Numbered from the stretch's first letter, positions 7,852-16,359 are shown. The stretch is DNA of 64,000 nt from Actinomadura luzonensis (GCF_022664455.2 NZ_JAKRKC020000001.1:310001-374000), one strand, 5' to 3'. Notes: generated from the sequence alone by a model not told the origin. Made by a program: numbers and translations.

Positions 7852-8796
7852 TCAGCCGGCGGCTCGCGGGGCGGCGGCCCGGTCGAAGTAGGCGCGGACG
7901 ACGGTCGCGCCCGGCCGGGTGTGGACGCGTACGAGGTCGGCGAGCAGGTTGACGATGAGCAGGCCGCGCGAGCCCGGCAGGCGCGGGTCGACCGGCCTGC
8001 GCCCCGCCAGCGGGTCGCGGATGTGGCCCCGGTCGCTCACCTCGCACACCAGCCGATCGTCCTCGGCCCACACCCGGATCGTGCCGGCCCCGCCGCCGTG
8101 GTCGAGGCTGTTGGCGCCCAGCTCGGCGACGACCAGCCGGATGTCGTCGAGCCGGTCGCCGGCGAAGCCCAGCAGGGCGGCCCGGCGCGTGGCGAGGTGG
8201 CGCGCCGCCGACAGGTTGGTGTGGTCGAAGCGCAGGGCGAGGTATTCGGCCGGCTCGGGGAAGGGCCGGTTGTGCTCCTCGACCACCTGGCCGGGCGCGT
8301 AGTGGGCGCTGGGGCGCTCGCCCTCGTCGTCCCACAGCACCGGGTGGGTGCGCGTGGCCTCCTCGACGACCTCGGGGGTCAGCGCGGCCACGTCGTACGG
8401 GCACAGGATCGTGACGTGCCGCCCGGCGAAGGACAGGTTGATCAGCGCCTCGTGCTGCGCGCAGGCCGGGTATTCGGTCGCCGAGCGGCCGGGCCAGATG
8501 GGCTCGCCGATGATGCGCACGCGCCCGCCGGGGTGCGCGTCGGCGAAGTCGTGCAGGACGGCGGGCAGGATGCGCCCGGGGTTGCGCCCGGCCCGGCTCA
8601 TGTCGACCAGTCGCACGGCGGCGGCGTCGGCGCCGAGCCCGTCGGCGATCAGCGCGAGGTTGGCGGCGGGCGCGGCGACCGCGACCGGCTCCCCCGCCGT
8701 CAGGCCCGCGCGCACGAAGGCCGTCGTGGCCGCGACGTACTCCCCTGAGCTGCGGTAGAACAGCGCAGGGTGCGAGAAGGGTCCGGCGAGCGTCAT
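7852..8796 (-). CDS. MEDS-domain / HATPase_c anti-sigma-type regulatory protein
   Basis: 314 residues with two modules. The N-terminal MEDS domain (about 1-165; HPALFYRS...EYVAATTAFVRAGL) is a methanogen/methylotroph DcmR-type sensor fold. The C-terminal RsbW-like ATPase (about 180-305) shows the N-box VVAELGANSLDHGGG and the G-box-like LPGSRGLLIVNLLADLV. No HisKA phospho-acceptor is present, so it probably acts as an anti-sigma or anti-anti-sigma kinase responding to an effector bound by MEDS. On the reverse strand TAGCGT lies 8 bases before the ATG, suggesting a leaderless mRNA. Confidence 0.86.
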   Translation of the reverse strand: MTLAGPFSHPALFYRSSGEYVAATTAFVRAGLTAGEPVAVAAPAANLALIADGLGADAAAVRLVDMSRAGRNPGRILPAVLHDFADAHPGGRVRIIGEPIWPGRSATEYPACAQHEALINLSFAGRHVTILCPYDVAALTPEVVEEATRTHPVLWDDEGERPSAHYAPGQVVEEHNRPFPEPAEYLALRFDHTNLSAARHLATRRAALLGFAGDRLDDIRLVVAELGANSLDHGGGAGTIRVWAEDDRLVCEVSDRGHIRDPLAGRRPVDPRLPGSRGLLIVNLLADLVRVHTRPGATVVRAYFDRAAAPRAAG

Positions 8797-8808
8797 CGCC
8801 TCCCACGC

Positions 8809-8846
8809 TACCCAACGCTGATGAGTTCATGGCCAACAGTTGGGTA
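8809..8846. promoter_or_regulatory. Inverted repeat over the promoter of the MEDS gene
   Basis: Eight-base arms TACCCAAC (8809-8816) and GTTGGGTA (8839-8846) are separated by 22 bases. The right arm is part of CCAACAGTTGG (8833-8843), itself a palindrome. The left arm overlaps the -10 (TAGCGT on the reverse strand), so a bound protein would repress or autoregulate the MEDS gene. The cognate regulator is unknown. Confidence 0.45.
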
Positions 8847-8965
8847 CCACTTAGGTTGTGAAGAGAGTCCAGGTCATTCTCCGCCCCCGTCCGGTCCGCC
8901 GACCGGAGCCCCTAGATCTGCGGACCCCTTCCGGGCGACGGCTCCCGTTCTGAGCGTGCCGAACC

Positions 8966-8971
8966 TATGCT
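8966..8971 (+). promoter_or_regulatory. -10 box of a leaderless DUF1707 transcript
   Basis: TATGCT is followed by six bases and the ATG at 8978, so transcription would begin at the start codon. No ribosome site is visible. A -35 element is not evident. Confidence 0.45.
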
Positions 8972-8977
8972 CGGACC

Positions 8978-9538
8978 ATGTCGGATTTGCACATGCTGGT
9001 CTCCGATGAGGACCGTGAGCGGACGACCAAGCAGCTCCAGCAGGCTTTCGCCGAGGGCCGTCTCACGCGCCCGGAGCTGGAGGAGCGCATCGGGCTGGCC
9101 CTGACCGCCAGGACCTACGGCGACCTGCTGGGCCTGATCACCGATCTGCCGGCCGCGCAGGCCGTCCCCGCGCCCGAGGACGTGGTCGAGCTGGAGACGA
9201 AGAACGACCACGTCAAGCGCTCCGGCGACTGGGCGGTGCCGCGCCGGCTGCGGGTGGTCTCCAAGTACGGCGGCGTCGACCTCGACCTGTCCGAGGCGGT
9301 CATCCCTCACCCAGTGGTGGAGATCGACCTGGAGCTGGCCTACGGCTCCGCCAAGATCGTGCTGCCCGAGGGCGGCACGGCGAACGTGGACGGCGTCCGC
9401 AGCGACTGGGGCCGCGTCTCGACCGGCGACGTCCCCGGCCGCCCGCGGGCCGGCGCCGTGCACGTGGTGATCACCGGCACCGCCAAGTACGGCGGGGTCA
9501 GCGTGCGCTACCCGCGCAAGCGCTGGTTCACCCACTGA
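8978..9538 (+). CDS. DUF1707 (SHOCT-like) protein with LiaF-like C-terminus
   Basis: 186 residues. The first 55 or so are a DUF1707 domain (VSDEDRERTTKQLQQAFAEGRLTRPELEERI), common near the N-terminus of small actinobacterial envelope-stress proteins. The rest contains a beta-rich region with repeated KYGG motifs (VVSKYGGVDLDLSEAV, GTAKYGGVSVRYP) like the C-terminal fold of LiaF/DUF2154. There is no membrane segment. Function is unknown. Its last 31 bases overlap the 3' end of the convergent Rieske gene. Confidence 0.85.
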   Translation: MSDLHMLVSDEDRERTTKQLQQAFAEGRLTRPELEERIGLALTARTYGDLLGLITDLPAAQAVPAPEDVVELETKNDHVKRSGDWAVPRRLRVVSKYGGVDLDLSEAVIPHPVVEIDLELAYGSAKIVLPEGGTANVDGVRSDWGRVSTGDVPGRPRAGAVHVVITGTAKYGGVSVRYPRKRWFTH

Positions 9539-10620
9539 TGGAACAGCGCGATGTGGTGCTCGCTCGGCACCAGCACCCCGCCCTCCCGGTAGGCGCGTGA
9601 CGACATGCCGGGCTGGGTCCGCTCGCAGGCGTCGAAGTCCTGCTCGTTGACCCGGTGGAACAGCTCGACCGACCGCGACAGGTCGGCTCCCGAGGCCACC
9701 ACGCCGGGGTGGTAGAGCCAGTCGCACTCGACGAGCGTGCGGTCCACGGCCAGCGGGAACATCCGGTGCAGGATCACGTGGTCGGGCACCAGGTTGACGA
9801 ACACCTGCGGCTTGACGGTGATCGCGTAGTAGCGGCGGTCCTGCTCGGGTGACACGCCGGGCAGCTTGCCGAAGCCGGGGCCGCCGTCCACGGTGAAGCC
9901 CTCGGCGCGCTCGGCGAACTCGGCGCCGTGGCCGACGTAGTACTGGGCCGCGTAGCCTCCCGCGAACTCCGGCAGCACGGCGACCAGCTCCGGGTGGATG
10001 GTCGCGCAGTGGTAGCACTCCATGAAGTTCTCGACGATGAGCTTCCAGTTGGCCCGGACGTCGTAGCTGACGCGGCGGCCGAGCGCGAGGCCGTCCACCT
10101 GGTAGCGCTCGATGGCGGCGGGGTCGCCGAGCCGTTCGGTGGCCGCGCCGGTGACGCTCTCCTCGAACGAGGGCGGCTCCGCGGCCAGGCACACCCAGGC
10201 GTAGCCGAGCCATTCGCGGAGGTGGACGGGGATGAGGCCGTGGGCGACGCGGTCGACGTCGGGCATCCTGGCGAGATTGGGGGCGGCGGCCAGGTGGCCG
10301 TCGAGGTCGTAGGACCAGGCGTGGTAGGCGCACCGGATCGTCCGCCTGACCTCGCCGGCCGGCTCGTCGCAGAGCCGGGCGCCGCGGTGCCGGCAGACGT
10401 TGAGGAAGGCCCGCAGCCGGTGGTCGCGGCCGCGGACCACGAGCACGTTCTCCCTGCCCACCTGGACGGTCCTGAACGATCCCGGGCGCGGCGCGTCCTC
10501 GCCGCGCACGGCGCAGAACCAGAGGCTTTCGAAGATCTTGGCCTGTTCGTCGGCGAAGACGTCCGGGTCGGAGTAGGAGCGGCCGGGGAGCGTGGGGATC
10601 AGGCTCGACGTGGTGGTCAA
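9508..10620 (-). CDS. Rieske non-heme iron oxygenase, alpha subunit
   Basis: 370 residues. The Rieske [2Fe-2S] site has C76-x-H78 and C97-xx-H100 (NVCRHRG...CAYHAW). The catalytic domain has the mononuclear iron motif ENFMECYHCATIHPE with H204 and H209, and a downstream acidic ligand probably in EQDFDACERTQPG. The overall length and motif arrangement resemble glycine-betaine, choline or carnitine monooxygenases (GbcA type) rather than large dioxygenases; the substrate is a guess. No reductase partner lies alongside. The start codon appears to be TTG at 10620 with a distant AAGG. An imperfect inverted repeat lies upstream. Confidence 0.9.
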   Translation of the reverse strand: MTTTSSLIPTLPGRSYSDPDVFADEQAKIFESLWFCAVRGEDAPRPGSFRTVQVGRENVLVVRGRDHRLRAFLNVCRHRGARLCDEPAGEVRRTIRCAYHAWSYDLDGHLAAAPNLARMPDVDRVAHGLIPVHLREWLGYAWVCLAAEPPSFEESVTGAATERLGDPAAIERYQVDGLALGRRVSYDVRANWKLIVENFMECYHCATIHPELVAVLPEFAGGYAAQYYVGHGAEFAERAEGFTVDGGPGFGKLPGVSPEQDRRYYAITVKPQVFVNLVPDHVILHRMFPLAVDRTLVECDWLYHPGVVASGADLSRSVELFHRVNEQDFDACERTQPGMSSRAYREGGVLVPSEHHIALFHQWVNQRLRG

Positions 10621-10633
10621 CCGGCACCGCCTT

Positions 10634-10669
10634 GTTGCGTATCACGCGACGAGTTGCTCTATATGCGAC
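10634..10669. promoter_or_regulatory. Imperfect inverted repeat upstream of the Rieske gene
   Basis: GTTGCGTAT (10634-10642) and ATATGCGAC (10661-10669) are inverted with 7 of 9 matching, and GTTGC recurs at 10653-10657. The AT-rich centre in a GC-rich setting suggests promoter plus operator. The regulator is unknown. Confidence 0.35.
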
Positions 10670-10684
10670 ATCGTTAGCGGGCCG

Positions 10685-11776
10685 TCAGGAGGCTGTCAAG
10701 AGGTACGTGCTGGCCCGGCGCAACCAGGCGGTGTTGAGCCAGGTGGCCAGCCGGTCGGGGACCAGCCCGGCGGCGGGCCGGTGCATGTCGGTCAGCTCGG
10801 TCGCGGCCAGCCGGGCCGGCCGGCGGGCGACCTTCGCCCGGGCGCGCTCGTAGCCGCGCAGGTCGCCGAGCGAGCGGGCGAGCAGCCAGGCGTCCTCCAA
10901 TGCCTGGTTGGCGCCCTGGGCCATGGTGGGCGGCATGGTGTGGGCGGCGTCGCCGGCCAGCGTGGTCGGGCCCTTGCCCCACACGTCCCTGACGGGCTGG
11001 CGGTAGTGCGGGAAGAAGTCGGGGTCGGACAGGTGCTCCAGCACCGCCGGCACCGGGTCGGCCCAGCCGCCGAAGCGCTCGCGCAGCCGCTCGGCGACGT
11101 GCGGGTCGCCGGCCCACAGCGGCTCGCCGGGCGCCGAGCGCACGTCGAACCACCACAGCAGCCGGCCCTCGCCCGCCGGGATCAGCCCGCACAGCCCCTT
11201 CACGCCGGACATCATGACCGCCGCCGACCCCTCGGTCAGCGCCGTGGGCACGGTGAGGAAGCCCTGCCAGGTGACCCAGCGGGTCAGCTCGGCCGGGTCC
11301 TCGCCCCACAGGGCCCCGCGCACCACCGAGCGCCGGCCGTCCGCGCCCACCAGCACGTCGCCGCGCACGGTGGTGCCGTCGGCCAGCCGCGCCTCGGCCC
11401 GCCCGGGGTCCACGTGCTCGACGCGGGCCCCGTAGGTGACCGGGACGCCCTCGGCGAGCAGTTCGACCAGCTCGCCGCGGGCGACGTGCACGGTGGGGTG
11501 CCCGTACCTGCGCTCGGCGGCCGTCAGGTCGACGGTGACCAGCCTGCGGCCGTCGGAGCCCCAGGACTCCAGGGTCTCCAGCCGCCGCCCGATCCTGGTG
11601 TGGTCGGCCTTGAGCTCGTCGAGGATGCCGGTGCTGCCCGGCCAGAGCGTGACCGAGCCGCCGGCGGTGCGGGGGCCGGGGGACTCCTCGTACACCTCGG
11701 CCTCGTGGCCGGCGGCGAGCAGGCCGCGCGCGAGCGCGAGACCCGCGACGCCCGCGCCCACCACTATTACTCTCAT
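10685..11776 (-). CDS. FAD-dependent monooxygenase
   Basis: A 363-residue class A flavoprotein hydroxylase of the UbiH/PHBH fold. The dinucleotide site VIVVGAGVAGLALARGL is at the N-terminus, the DG motif VLVGADGRRSVVR near residue 150, and the GD motif TLAGDAAHTMPPTMAQGAN near 275. It probably hydroxylates an aromatic or polyketide-like substrate, or inactivates an antibiotic. It is divergent from a TetR gene with a palindrome between them, the usual arrangement of a ligand-induced enzyme. It ends 64 bases before the Rieske gene on the same strand, so the two oxygenases may form one catabolic or detoxifying unit. Confidence 0.9.
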   Translation of the reverse strand: MRVIVVGAGVAGLALARGLLAAGHEAEVYEESPGPRTAGGSVTLWPGSTGILDELKADHTRIGRRLETLESWGSDGRRLVTVDLTAAERRYGHPTVHVARGELVELLAEGVPVTYGARVEHVDPGRAEARLADGTTVRGDVLVGADGRRSVVRGALWGEDPAELTRWVTWQGFLTVPTALTEGSAAVMMSGVKGLCGLIPAGEGRLLWWFDVRSAPGEPLWAGDPHVAERLRERFGGWADPVPAVLEHLSDPDFFPHYRQPVRDVWGKGPTTLAGDAAHTMPPTMAQGANQALEDAWLLARSLGDLRGYERARAKVARRPARLAATELTDMHRPAAGLVPDRLATWLNTAWLRRASTYLLTAS

Positions 11777-11808
11777 AACGTTCCCTGATTGTGAGACTCG
11801 GGATATCA

Positions 11809-11823
11809 GATACTAGGAGTATC
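11809..11823. promoter_or_regulatory. Palindromic operator between monooxygenase and TetR genes
   Basis: GATACT-AGG-AGTATC is a perfect 6-3-6 palindrome. It overlaps the AGGAG ribosome site of the TetR gene and lies inside the 50-base divergent promoter. It is best read as the TetR operator controlling both genes. Confidence 0.6.
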
Positions 11824-11826
11824 AAT

Positions 11827-12390
11827 ATGTCCGCGCGCGGCCGCAAGCCCGACCCCACGGTCGATCACCGCATCAGGCAGGCCGCGGCCCGGCTGGTGCT
11901 CACCCATGGCTTCGACTTCACCATGGACGACGTCGCCGAGGCCGCAGGCGTGGGCCGGGCGAGCGTGTTCCGCCGCTACCCCACCAAACGCGACATGCTC
12001 CTCCAGACCCTCGCCGGCTTCATGAACACCCACGTCGCGATCCCCGACACCGGCTCGCTGGAGGGCGACCTGCGCGTGGTGGTCACCGACACGCTGGCCC
12101 TCTGGCACCGGCCCGGGATCTCCCGCATGGCCCGGCAGGTCTACGCCGAGGCGGGCCGCGACCCGGCGGTGGCCGAGATCATCCGCACCGGCATGCGCAA
12201 CAGGATGGAGCGGTCGTGGGTGGTCTACGAGCGCGCGATCGAGCGCGGCGAGCTGCCGCCGAACGCCGACCTGTGGCTGCTCACGGACCTGTTCTCCGGT
12301 CTCGTGGCCTATCGCGGCCTGCTCGACCTGCCCTTTCCCGAGCCCGAGGAGATCGTGCACGTCCTGCTTCACGGCTTTACGCCGGCTTGA
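11827..12390 (+). CDS. TetR-family transcriptional repressor
   Basis: 187 residues with an N-terminal TetR_N helix-turn-helix (about 12-58; FDFTMDDVAEAAGVGRASVF then RRYPTKRDML) and a helical ligand domain. I chose the ATG at 11827 because AGGAG lies seven bases upstream; an in-frame GTG at 11791 is further upstream and lies in the promoter. It is divergent from the flavin monooxygenase with a shared palindrome, so it very likely represses that gene and itself and is released by the enzyme's substrate or a related compound (inference). Confidence 0.93.
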   Translation: MSARGRKPDPTVDHRIRQAAARLVLTHGFDFTMDDVAEAAGVGRASVFRRYPTKRDMLLQTLAGFMNTHVAIPDTGSLEGDLRVVVTDTLALWHRPGISRMARQVYAEAGRDPAVAEIIRTGMRNRMERSWVVYERAIERGELPPNADLWLLTDLFSGLVAYRGLLDLPFPEPEEIVHVLLHGFTPA

Positions 12391-12481
12391 TGCCTGTGGT
12401 GTTAGCGGGGTGCAAGTGGGGATCAAGTCCTGATTTCTAGTGTTATTTTCGTTCGCTCAACCACTTCGAAGGGCACCGGAA

Positions 12482-12859
12482 ATGACTCCCCCTCGCCGTC
12501 GGCTGGCCATCGCCGCCGCGACGCTCACCCTTGCTGTTCTCGGCACCACCGCCTGCGGCGCGCTGGGCCAGACGGTCGACTGCAACACCGCGGCCAACGA
12601 GGCCACCAAGATCATGACGGACTGGAGCTCCGAGGTCACCAAGAACGCGGCCGACACCAAGGCCGTCGGCACCGCCTCGGCCACCGCCGCCGACAAGACC
12701 AAGACGCTCGCCGGCAAGTACGACGGCGAGGTCGCCGCCGCGCTGAACGAGCTCGCGGCCGGTTTCGAGACCCTGGAGAAGGGCGACCTGTCGGCGGTGA
12801 CGGAGTTCACCGGCAAGATGAACGGCTTCTCCAGCAAGATCACCGCCGCCTGCACCTGA
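12482..12859 (+). CDS. Small exported lipoprotein-like protein
   Basis: 125 residues. A signal peptide (MTPPRRRLAIAAATLTLAVL) is followed by GTTACG, an atypical lipobox (Thr at -3) with Cys at about residue 22. The mature part is helical and rich in Lys, Thr, Ala and acidic residues, with two further Cys (near residues 30 and 124) that could form a disulfide. No named domain is recognised. GAAGGG lies upstream of the ATG. Probably anchored at the outer face of the membrane. Confidence 0.75.
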   Translation: MTPPRRRLAIAAATLTLAVLGTTACGALGQTVDCNTAANEATKIMTDWSSEVTKNAADTKAVGTASATAADKTKTLAGKYDGEVAAALNELAAGFETLEKGDLSAVTEFTGKMNGFSSKITAACT

Positions 12860-12953
12860 CCGCCGGTCCCGCGGCCGCCGTATCGCCTGTGGGGGGCAGG
12901 CCGGCACGGCGGCCGCGCCACTTTCGCGCGGTTTCGTTCTAGTCTTGTCGCCC

Positions 12954-14426
12954 GTGACGGCTGAGACCGACGTGGCGACGGACAGCGCCGCTCCCCCCGC
13001 ATGGCGGGCCTGGACGGCCCGCTCCCTCTCCGGCCACCGGCCGCGCGTCGGCGCGATGGCGCTGCTCGCGGCGGTGGCCTACGCCGTGCTCGGGCTGGTG
13101 AAGCTCGCCACGTTCCGGGCGACCACGTTCGACCTGGTGATCGTGGACCAGGCGGTGCGCAACTACGCCGCCTTCCGGCCGCCGCACATCCCCGTCCTCG
13201 GCATGTTCCACGGGCGCGGGATGGACTACCTGCAGCTCGCCGACCACTTCTCGCCGATCTACGCGCTGCTGGCCCCGCTCTACTGGATCCACGACGGGCC
13301 GGAGACGCTGGTTTTGGCGCAGGCGGCGCTGTTCGCCGCGGCCGTGCCGTTCCTGTGGAACTACACCAGGCGGGTGCTCGGGGTCGCGCCCGCCTACCTG
13401 GTGGCGGCGGCGTACGCGCTGTCGTGGCCGGTCGCGCAGGCCGTGGCCTTCGACGCGCACGAGGTCATGTTCGTCCCCCTGCTCACCGCGATCATGATCG
13501 AGCGCCACCACGCGGGCAAGGAGCTGCCCGCCTTCCTCGCGATGCTCGGGCTCCTCCTGGTCAAGGAGGACATGGGGCTCATGGTCGCCGGGGCCGGGCT
13601 GTGCCTGTTCGTCATGGGCGAGCGGTGGAAGGGCGTGCTGTGCGCCGTGTTCGGCGTCGGGGCCGTGCTGCTCATCCGCGGGCTGGTCACCTCCGTCTTC
13701 GGCGGCAGCGCGCAGGACTTCTGGGCCTACGGGCACCTCGGCCCCGACCTGCCGGGCGCGGTCGTCGGCATCGCCCGCGACCCGCTGGGCGCGCTGCTGC
13801 TGCCGTTCAGCGAGGAGGCCAAGGTCGACACGCTGTTCCTGCTGGCCTGGCCCACGCTCATGCTCTGCCTGCTCTCGCCGCTGTCGCTGGCGGCGCTGCC
13901 GCACGTGCTGGAGCGCATGTTCTCGGACCGCTCGCAGTGGTGGCAGGCCGACTTCCAGTACAGCGCGTTCACCGTGGTGATCCTGTTCTGCGCGGGCGTG
14001 GACGGCCTGGCCCGGCTGCTGCGGTGGCTCGACCGCGCCGACGACACCGCGCTCAGGCTGGCCTGGTCGGCGGCGGTCTGCGCGGTGGCGCTCACGCTCG
14101 TGCCGAAGTTCGCCTTCGACCAGCTCTACCACCCGTCCTTCTACAAGGAGCCCAAGGCGGCCGCCGCGGCCGAGGCGGTCAGCAAGGTCCCCGACGGCGT
14201 CGTCGTCGAGGCGCCCAACGCGGTCGGGCCCGCGCTCACCTCCCGCGCCACGGTCCTGCTGTGGTCGCCCACCTCGCACAACGCGCCCTGGGTGATCGCC
14301 GACACCGCCCGCTGGGACTTCCCCTTCGGCTCGTTCGAGCAGCAGGTCGCCAAGGTCGGCGAATTGCTCGGGCAGGGCTACGTGAAAGTCTTCGAACGCG
14401 ACGGCTACGTGGTGCTGCGCCGCTGA
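12954..14426 (+). CDS. DUF2079 polytopic membrane protein
   Basis: About 490 residues and around ten hydrophobic segments. The N-terminal part after the first helix carries the DUF2079 signature: FDLVIVDQAVRNYAAFRPP, then the loop YLQLADHFSPIYALLAPLYW. The family resembles GT-C type glycosyltransferases and is of unknown activity. I prefer GTG at 12954, 8 bases after the -10 box TAGTCT (leaderless); TTG at 12945 is an alternative. Its 3' end overlaps the convergent GT4 gene by 22 bases. Confidence 0.85.
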   Translation: MTAETDVATDSAAPPAWRAWTARSLSGHRPRVGAMALLAAVAYAVLGLVKLATFRATTFDLVIVDQAVRNYAAFRPPHIPVLGMFHGRGMDYLQLADHFSPIYALLAPLYWIHDGPETLVLAQAALFAAAVPFLWNYTRRVLGVAPAYLVAAAYALSWPVAQAVAFDAHEVMFVPLLTAIMIERHHAGKELPAFLAMLGLLLVKEDMGLMVAGAGLCLFVMGERWKGVLCAVFGVGAVLLIRGLVTSVFGGSAQDFWAYGHLGPDLPGAVVGIARDPLGALLLPFSEEAKVDTLFLLAWPTLMLCLLSPLSLAALPHVLERMFSDRSQWWQADFQYSAFTVVILFCAGVDGLARLLRWLDRADDTALRLAWSAAVCAVALTLVPKFAFDQLYHPSFYKEPKAAAAAEAVSKVPDGVVVEAPNAVGPALTSRATVLLWSPTSHNAPWVIADTARWDFPFGSFEQQVAKVGELLGQGYVKVFERDGYVVLRR

Positions 14427-15517
14427 TCGCGGGCCCGCTCGTAGGCCGAGCCGAACCCCGCCAGCACGATCGGCCACGACCCGGCGGCGGGCGGCGTCGA
14501 GCGGTTGTGCGCCGCGATCGACTCGCGCAGCTCCGCGTCGGCGCACAGCCGCGCCACCGCCCGCGCCAGGTCGCCGAGGCTGCGCCCGAGCAGCCCCTCG
14601 ACGCCGTCGGCGACGAAGTCGGCCACCCCGCTCTGCGCCCGCGCCACCACCGGCACCCCCGCCGCGCGCGCCTCCAGCGCCGCGATGCCGAACGACTCGC
14701 GCGGCGCGGGCGCCACGAACACGTCGGCCGACTCCAGGACCTTCGCGATCTGCTCGCGGCTGTAGCGGCCCGGCAGCGACACCCACCCGGCCATGCCGTG
14801 CCGGGCCAGGAAGCGCTCCATCTGGCCCCTGGCGGGACCGTCGCCGACGATCGTGGCCCGCATGGGGATCGAGGCGGGCACCCGCTCCCGGGCCGCCTGG
14901 AGCAGCCTCAGCAGCCGGACGGGCTGCTTGCGCGGCGCGAGCCGGCCCACCGCCACCACGTGCACCTCCTCCCGCCGGTCGGACGCGCCGGGCGGCGGCG
15001 CCCACCCCGACAGATCGAGGCCGTTGGAGACCACCCGGACCGGCACCCGGGGCCCGGCGACCGCGCGGATCGGCGCGGCCGCGGCGTTGCTGACCGTGGT
15101 GGCCACCAGCCCCCACCGCTGCCACCCGTACGCGGCCCGCAGCAGCCGGTAGAGCGCGCGCGTCAGCGGGTCCCACATGCTGTGGACGGTCACCACGCAC
15201 GGCGCGCCCGCCCGCGCCGCCGCCCGCACGCCCATCCACGCGAACGGCGAGACCGCCCCCGTGTGCACGTGCACCACGTCGGGCCGCCCGGCGGCGATCC
15301 ACCGCGTGAGGTGGCCGACGCCGCGCGGATGGACCGGCAGGTCGAAGGGCATCCTGGCGACGATGCGGCGCACGCCCTCCAGCGGCTCGCCGCGGGTCGC
15401 CGTGGCCACCGTCACCTCGTGGCCGGCGGCGCGCTGCATGCGCACCAGATCGGCCACCTGGACCTCGATCCCCCCGAGTCGCGGCAGGTAACAGTCGCTC
15501 ACGTGAAAGATCCGCAC
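14405..15517 (-). CDS. GT4 glycosyltransferase
   Basis: A GT-B fold transferase of about 370 residues. The acceptor domain begins VRIFHVSDCYLPRLGGIEVQ, where the GG loop is typical of PimA/MshA-like GT4 enzymes. The nucleotide-sugar domain has VAVGRLAPRKQP and the EX7E-type motif in PRESFGIAALEARAAGVPVV. It is probably involved in glycolipid or envelope glycan synthesis. GTG at 15517 is favoured because TAGTCT lies seven bases upstream and shares a palindrome with the PIG-L promoter. An ATG at 15550 would add 11 unlikely residues and run past that promoter. Confidence 0.88.
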   Translation of the reverse strand: MRIFHVSDCYLPRLGGIEVQVADLVRMQRAAGHEVTVATATRGEPLEGVRRIVARMPFDLPVHPRGVGHLTRWIAAGRPDVVHVHTGAVSPFAWMGVRAAARAGAPCVVTVHSMWDPLTRALYRLLRAAYGWQRWGLVATTVSNAAAAPIRAVAGPRVPVRVVSNGLDLSGWAPPPGASDRREEVHVVAVGRLAPRKQPVRLLRLLQAARERVPASIPMRATIVGDGPARGQMERFLARHGMAGWVSLPGRYSREQIAKVLESADVFVAPAPRESFGIAALEARAAGVPVVARAQSGVADFVADGVEGLLGRSLGDLARAVARLCADAELRESIAAHNRSTPPAAGSWPIVLAGFGSAYERARDQRRSTT

Positions 15518-15520
15518 CCC

Positions 15521-15536
15521 TCCCAGACTAATCTGG
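15521..15536. promoter_or_regulatory. Palindromic bidirectional promoter for GT4 and PIG-L genes
   Basis: CCCAGA-CTAA-TCTGGG (15522-15537) carries a -10 on each strand: TAATCT (15529-15534, forward) and TAGTCT (15530-15525, reverse). The forward start codon GTG 15541 is six bases past its -10, and the reverse GTG 15517 is seven bases past its own. Only 23 bases separate the two start codons, so both mRNAs must be leaderless and compete for the same bases. Confidence 0.6.
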
Positions 15537-15540
15537 GCGT

Positions 15541-16359
15541 GTGCCTCCACGTACCGCTGTGTTCTTCCATGCCCACCCCGACGACGAGGCCCTGCTGACG
15601 GCGGGCACCATGGCGATGCTCGCGGCCGAGGGACACCGCGTGGTGCTGGTCACCGCCACCGCGGGCGAGCGCGGCCTGGCCGACATGGCGCCGGGCGAGG
15701 CGCTGGGCGAGACCAGGATGAAGGAGCTCTATCAGTCGGCCGCCGTCCTCGGCTGCGCCCGCGTCGAATGCCTCGGCTACGGCGACTCGGGCCTCAGCCC
15801 CAAGGGCGGCAGCGCCGAGGAACGGCCCGACAACGCCTTCATCGACGCCGACACCGAGGAGGCCGCCAAGGCCCTCGCCGCGATCCTCCAGGAGGAGCAG
15901 GCCGACCTGCTGGCCATCTACGACCCGGCCGGCGGCTACGGCCACCCCGACCACGTGCAGGTGCACCGGGTGGGCCGGCGGGCCGCCGAGATCGCCGGCA
16001 CCGGCATCGTCCTGGAGGCCACCGTCAACCGCGACCCGCTGGTGCGGCTGCTGCGGCTCGCGGGCCGGTTCTACCGGTTCCCGCCCGAGTTCGACGTGCG
16101 CACCTTCGAGAGCGCGTACTCGCCGGGCGAGGCCATCACCCACCGCGTCAACGTGCGCCGCTACACCCGCCAGAAGCGGGCCGCGATGGCCGCCCACGCC
16201 TCCCAGGCCAGCGGCGGCGACAGCGACCGCACGCTCGCCGTCATGCTGAAGGTCCCGCGCCCGCTCTACCGCCTGGTCTTCGGCACCGAGTGGTACGTGC
16301 GCCGCGACCTGCCGCCGGGCGCGCGGCTGCGTCATCCCTTCGACGGGTGGCCCACGTAG
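15541..16359 (+). CDS. PIG-L / LmbE-family N-acetylglucosaminyl deacetylase
   Basis: A zinc-dependent deacetylase of 272 residues. The AHPDDE metal motif is near residues 11-16 (FFHAHPDDEALLTAG) and the second histidine region GHPDHVQVHR near 138-147. The family includes MshB/Mca of mycothiol metabolism and many natural-product or glycolipid deacetylases; the substrate here is not determined. Divergent from the GT4 gene and followed after 50 bases by a UPF0104 membrane protein, suggesting a glycoconjugate pathway rather than mycothiol. Confidence 0.9.
   Translation: MPPRTAVFFHAHPDDEALLTAGTMAMLAAEGHRVVLVTATAGERGLADMAPGEALGETRMKELYQSAAVLGCARVECLGYGDSGLSPKGGSAEERPDNAFIDADTEEAAKALAAILQEEQADLLAIYDPAGGYGHPDHVQVHRVGRRAAEIAGTGIVLEATVNRDPLVRLLRLAGRFYRFPPEFDVRTFESAYSPGEAITHRVNVRRYTRQKRAAMAAHASQASGGDSDRTLAVMLKVPRPLYRLVFGTEWYVRRDLPPGARLRHPFDGWPT

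Noticed and set aside
12945..12953. TTG start for the DUF2079 gene
   Set aside because: It overlaps the -10 box; GTG at 12954 fits a leaderless start better.
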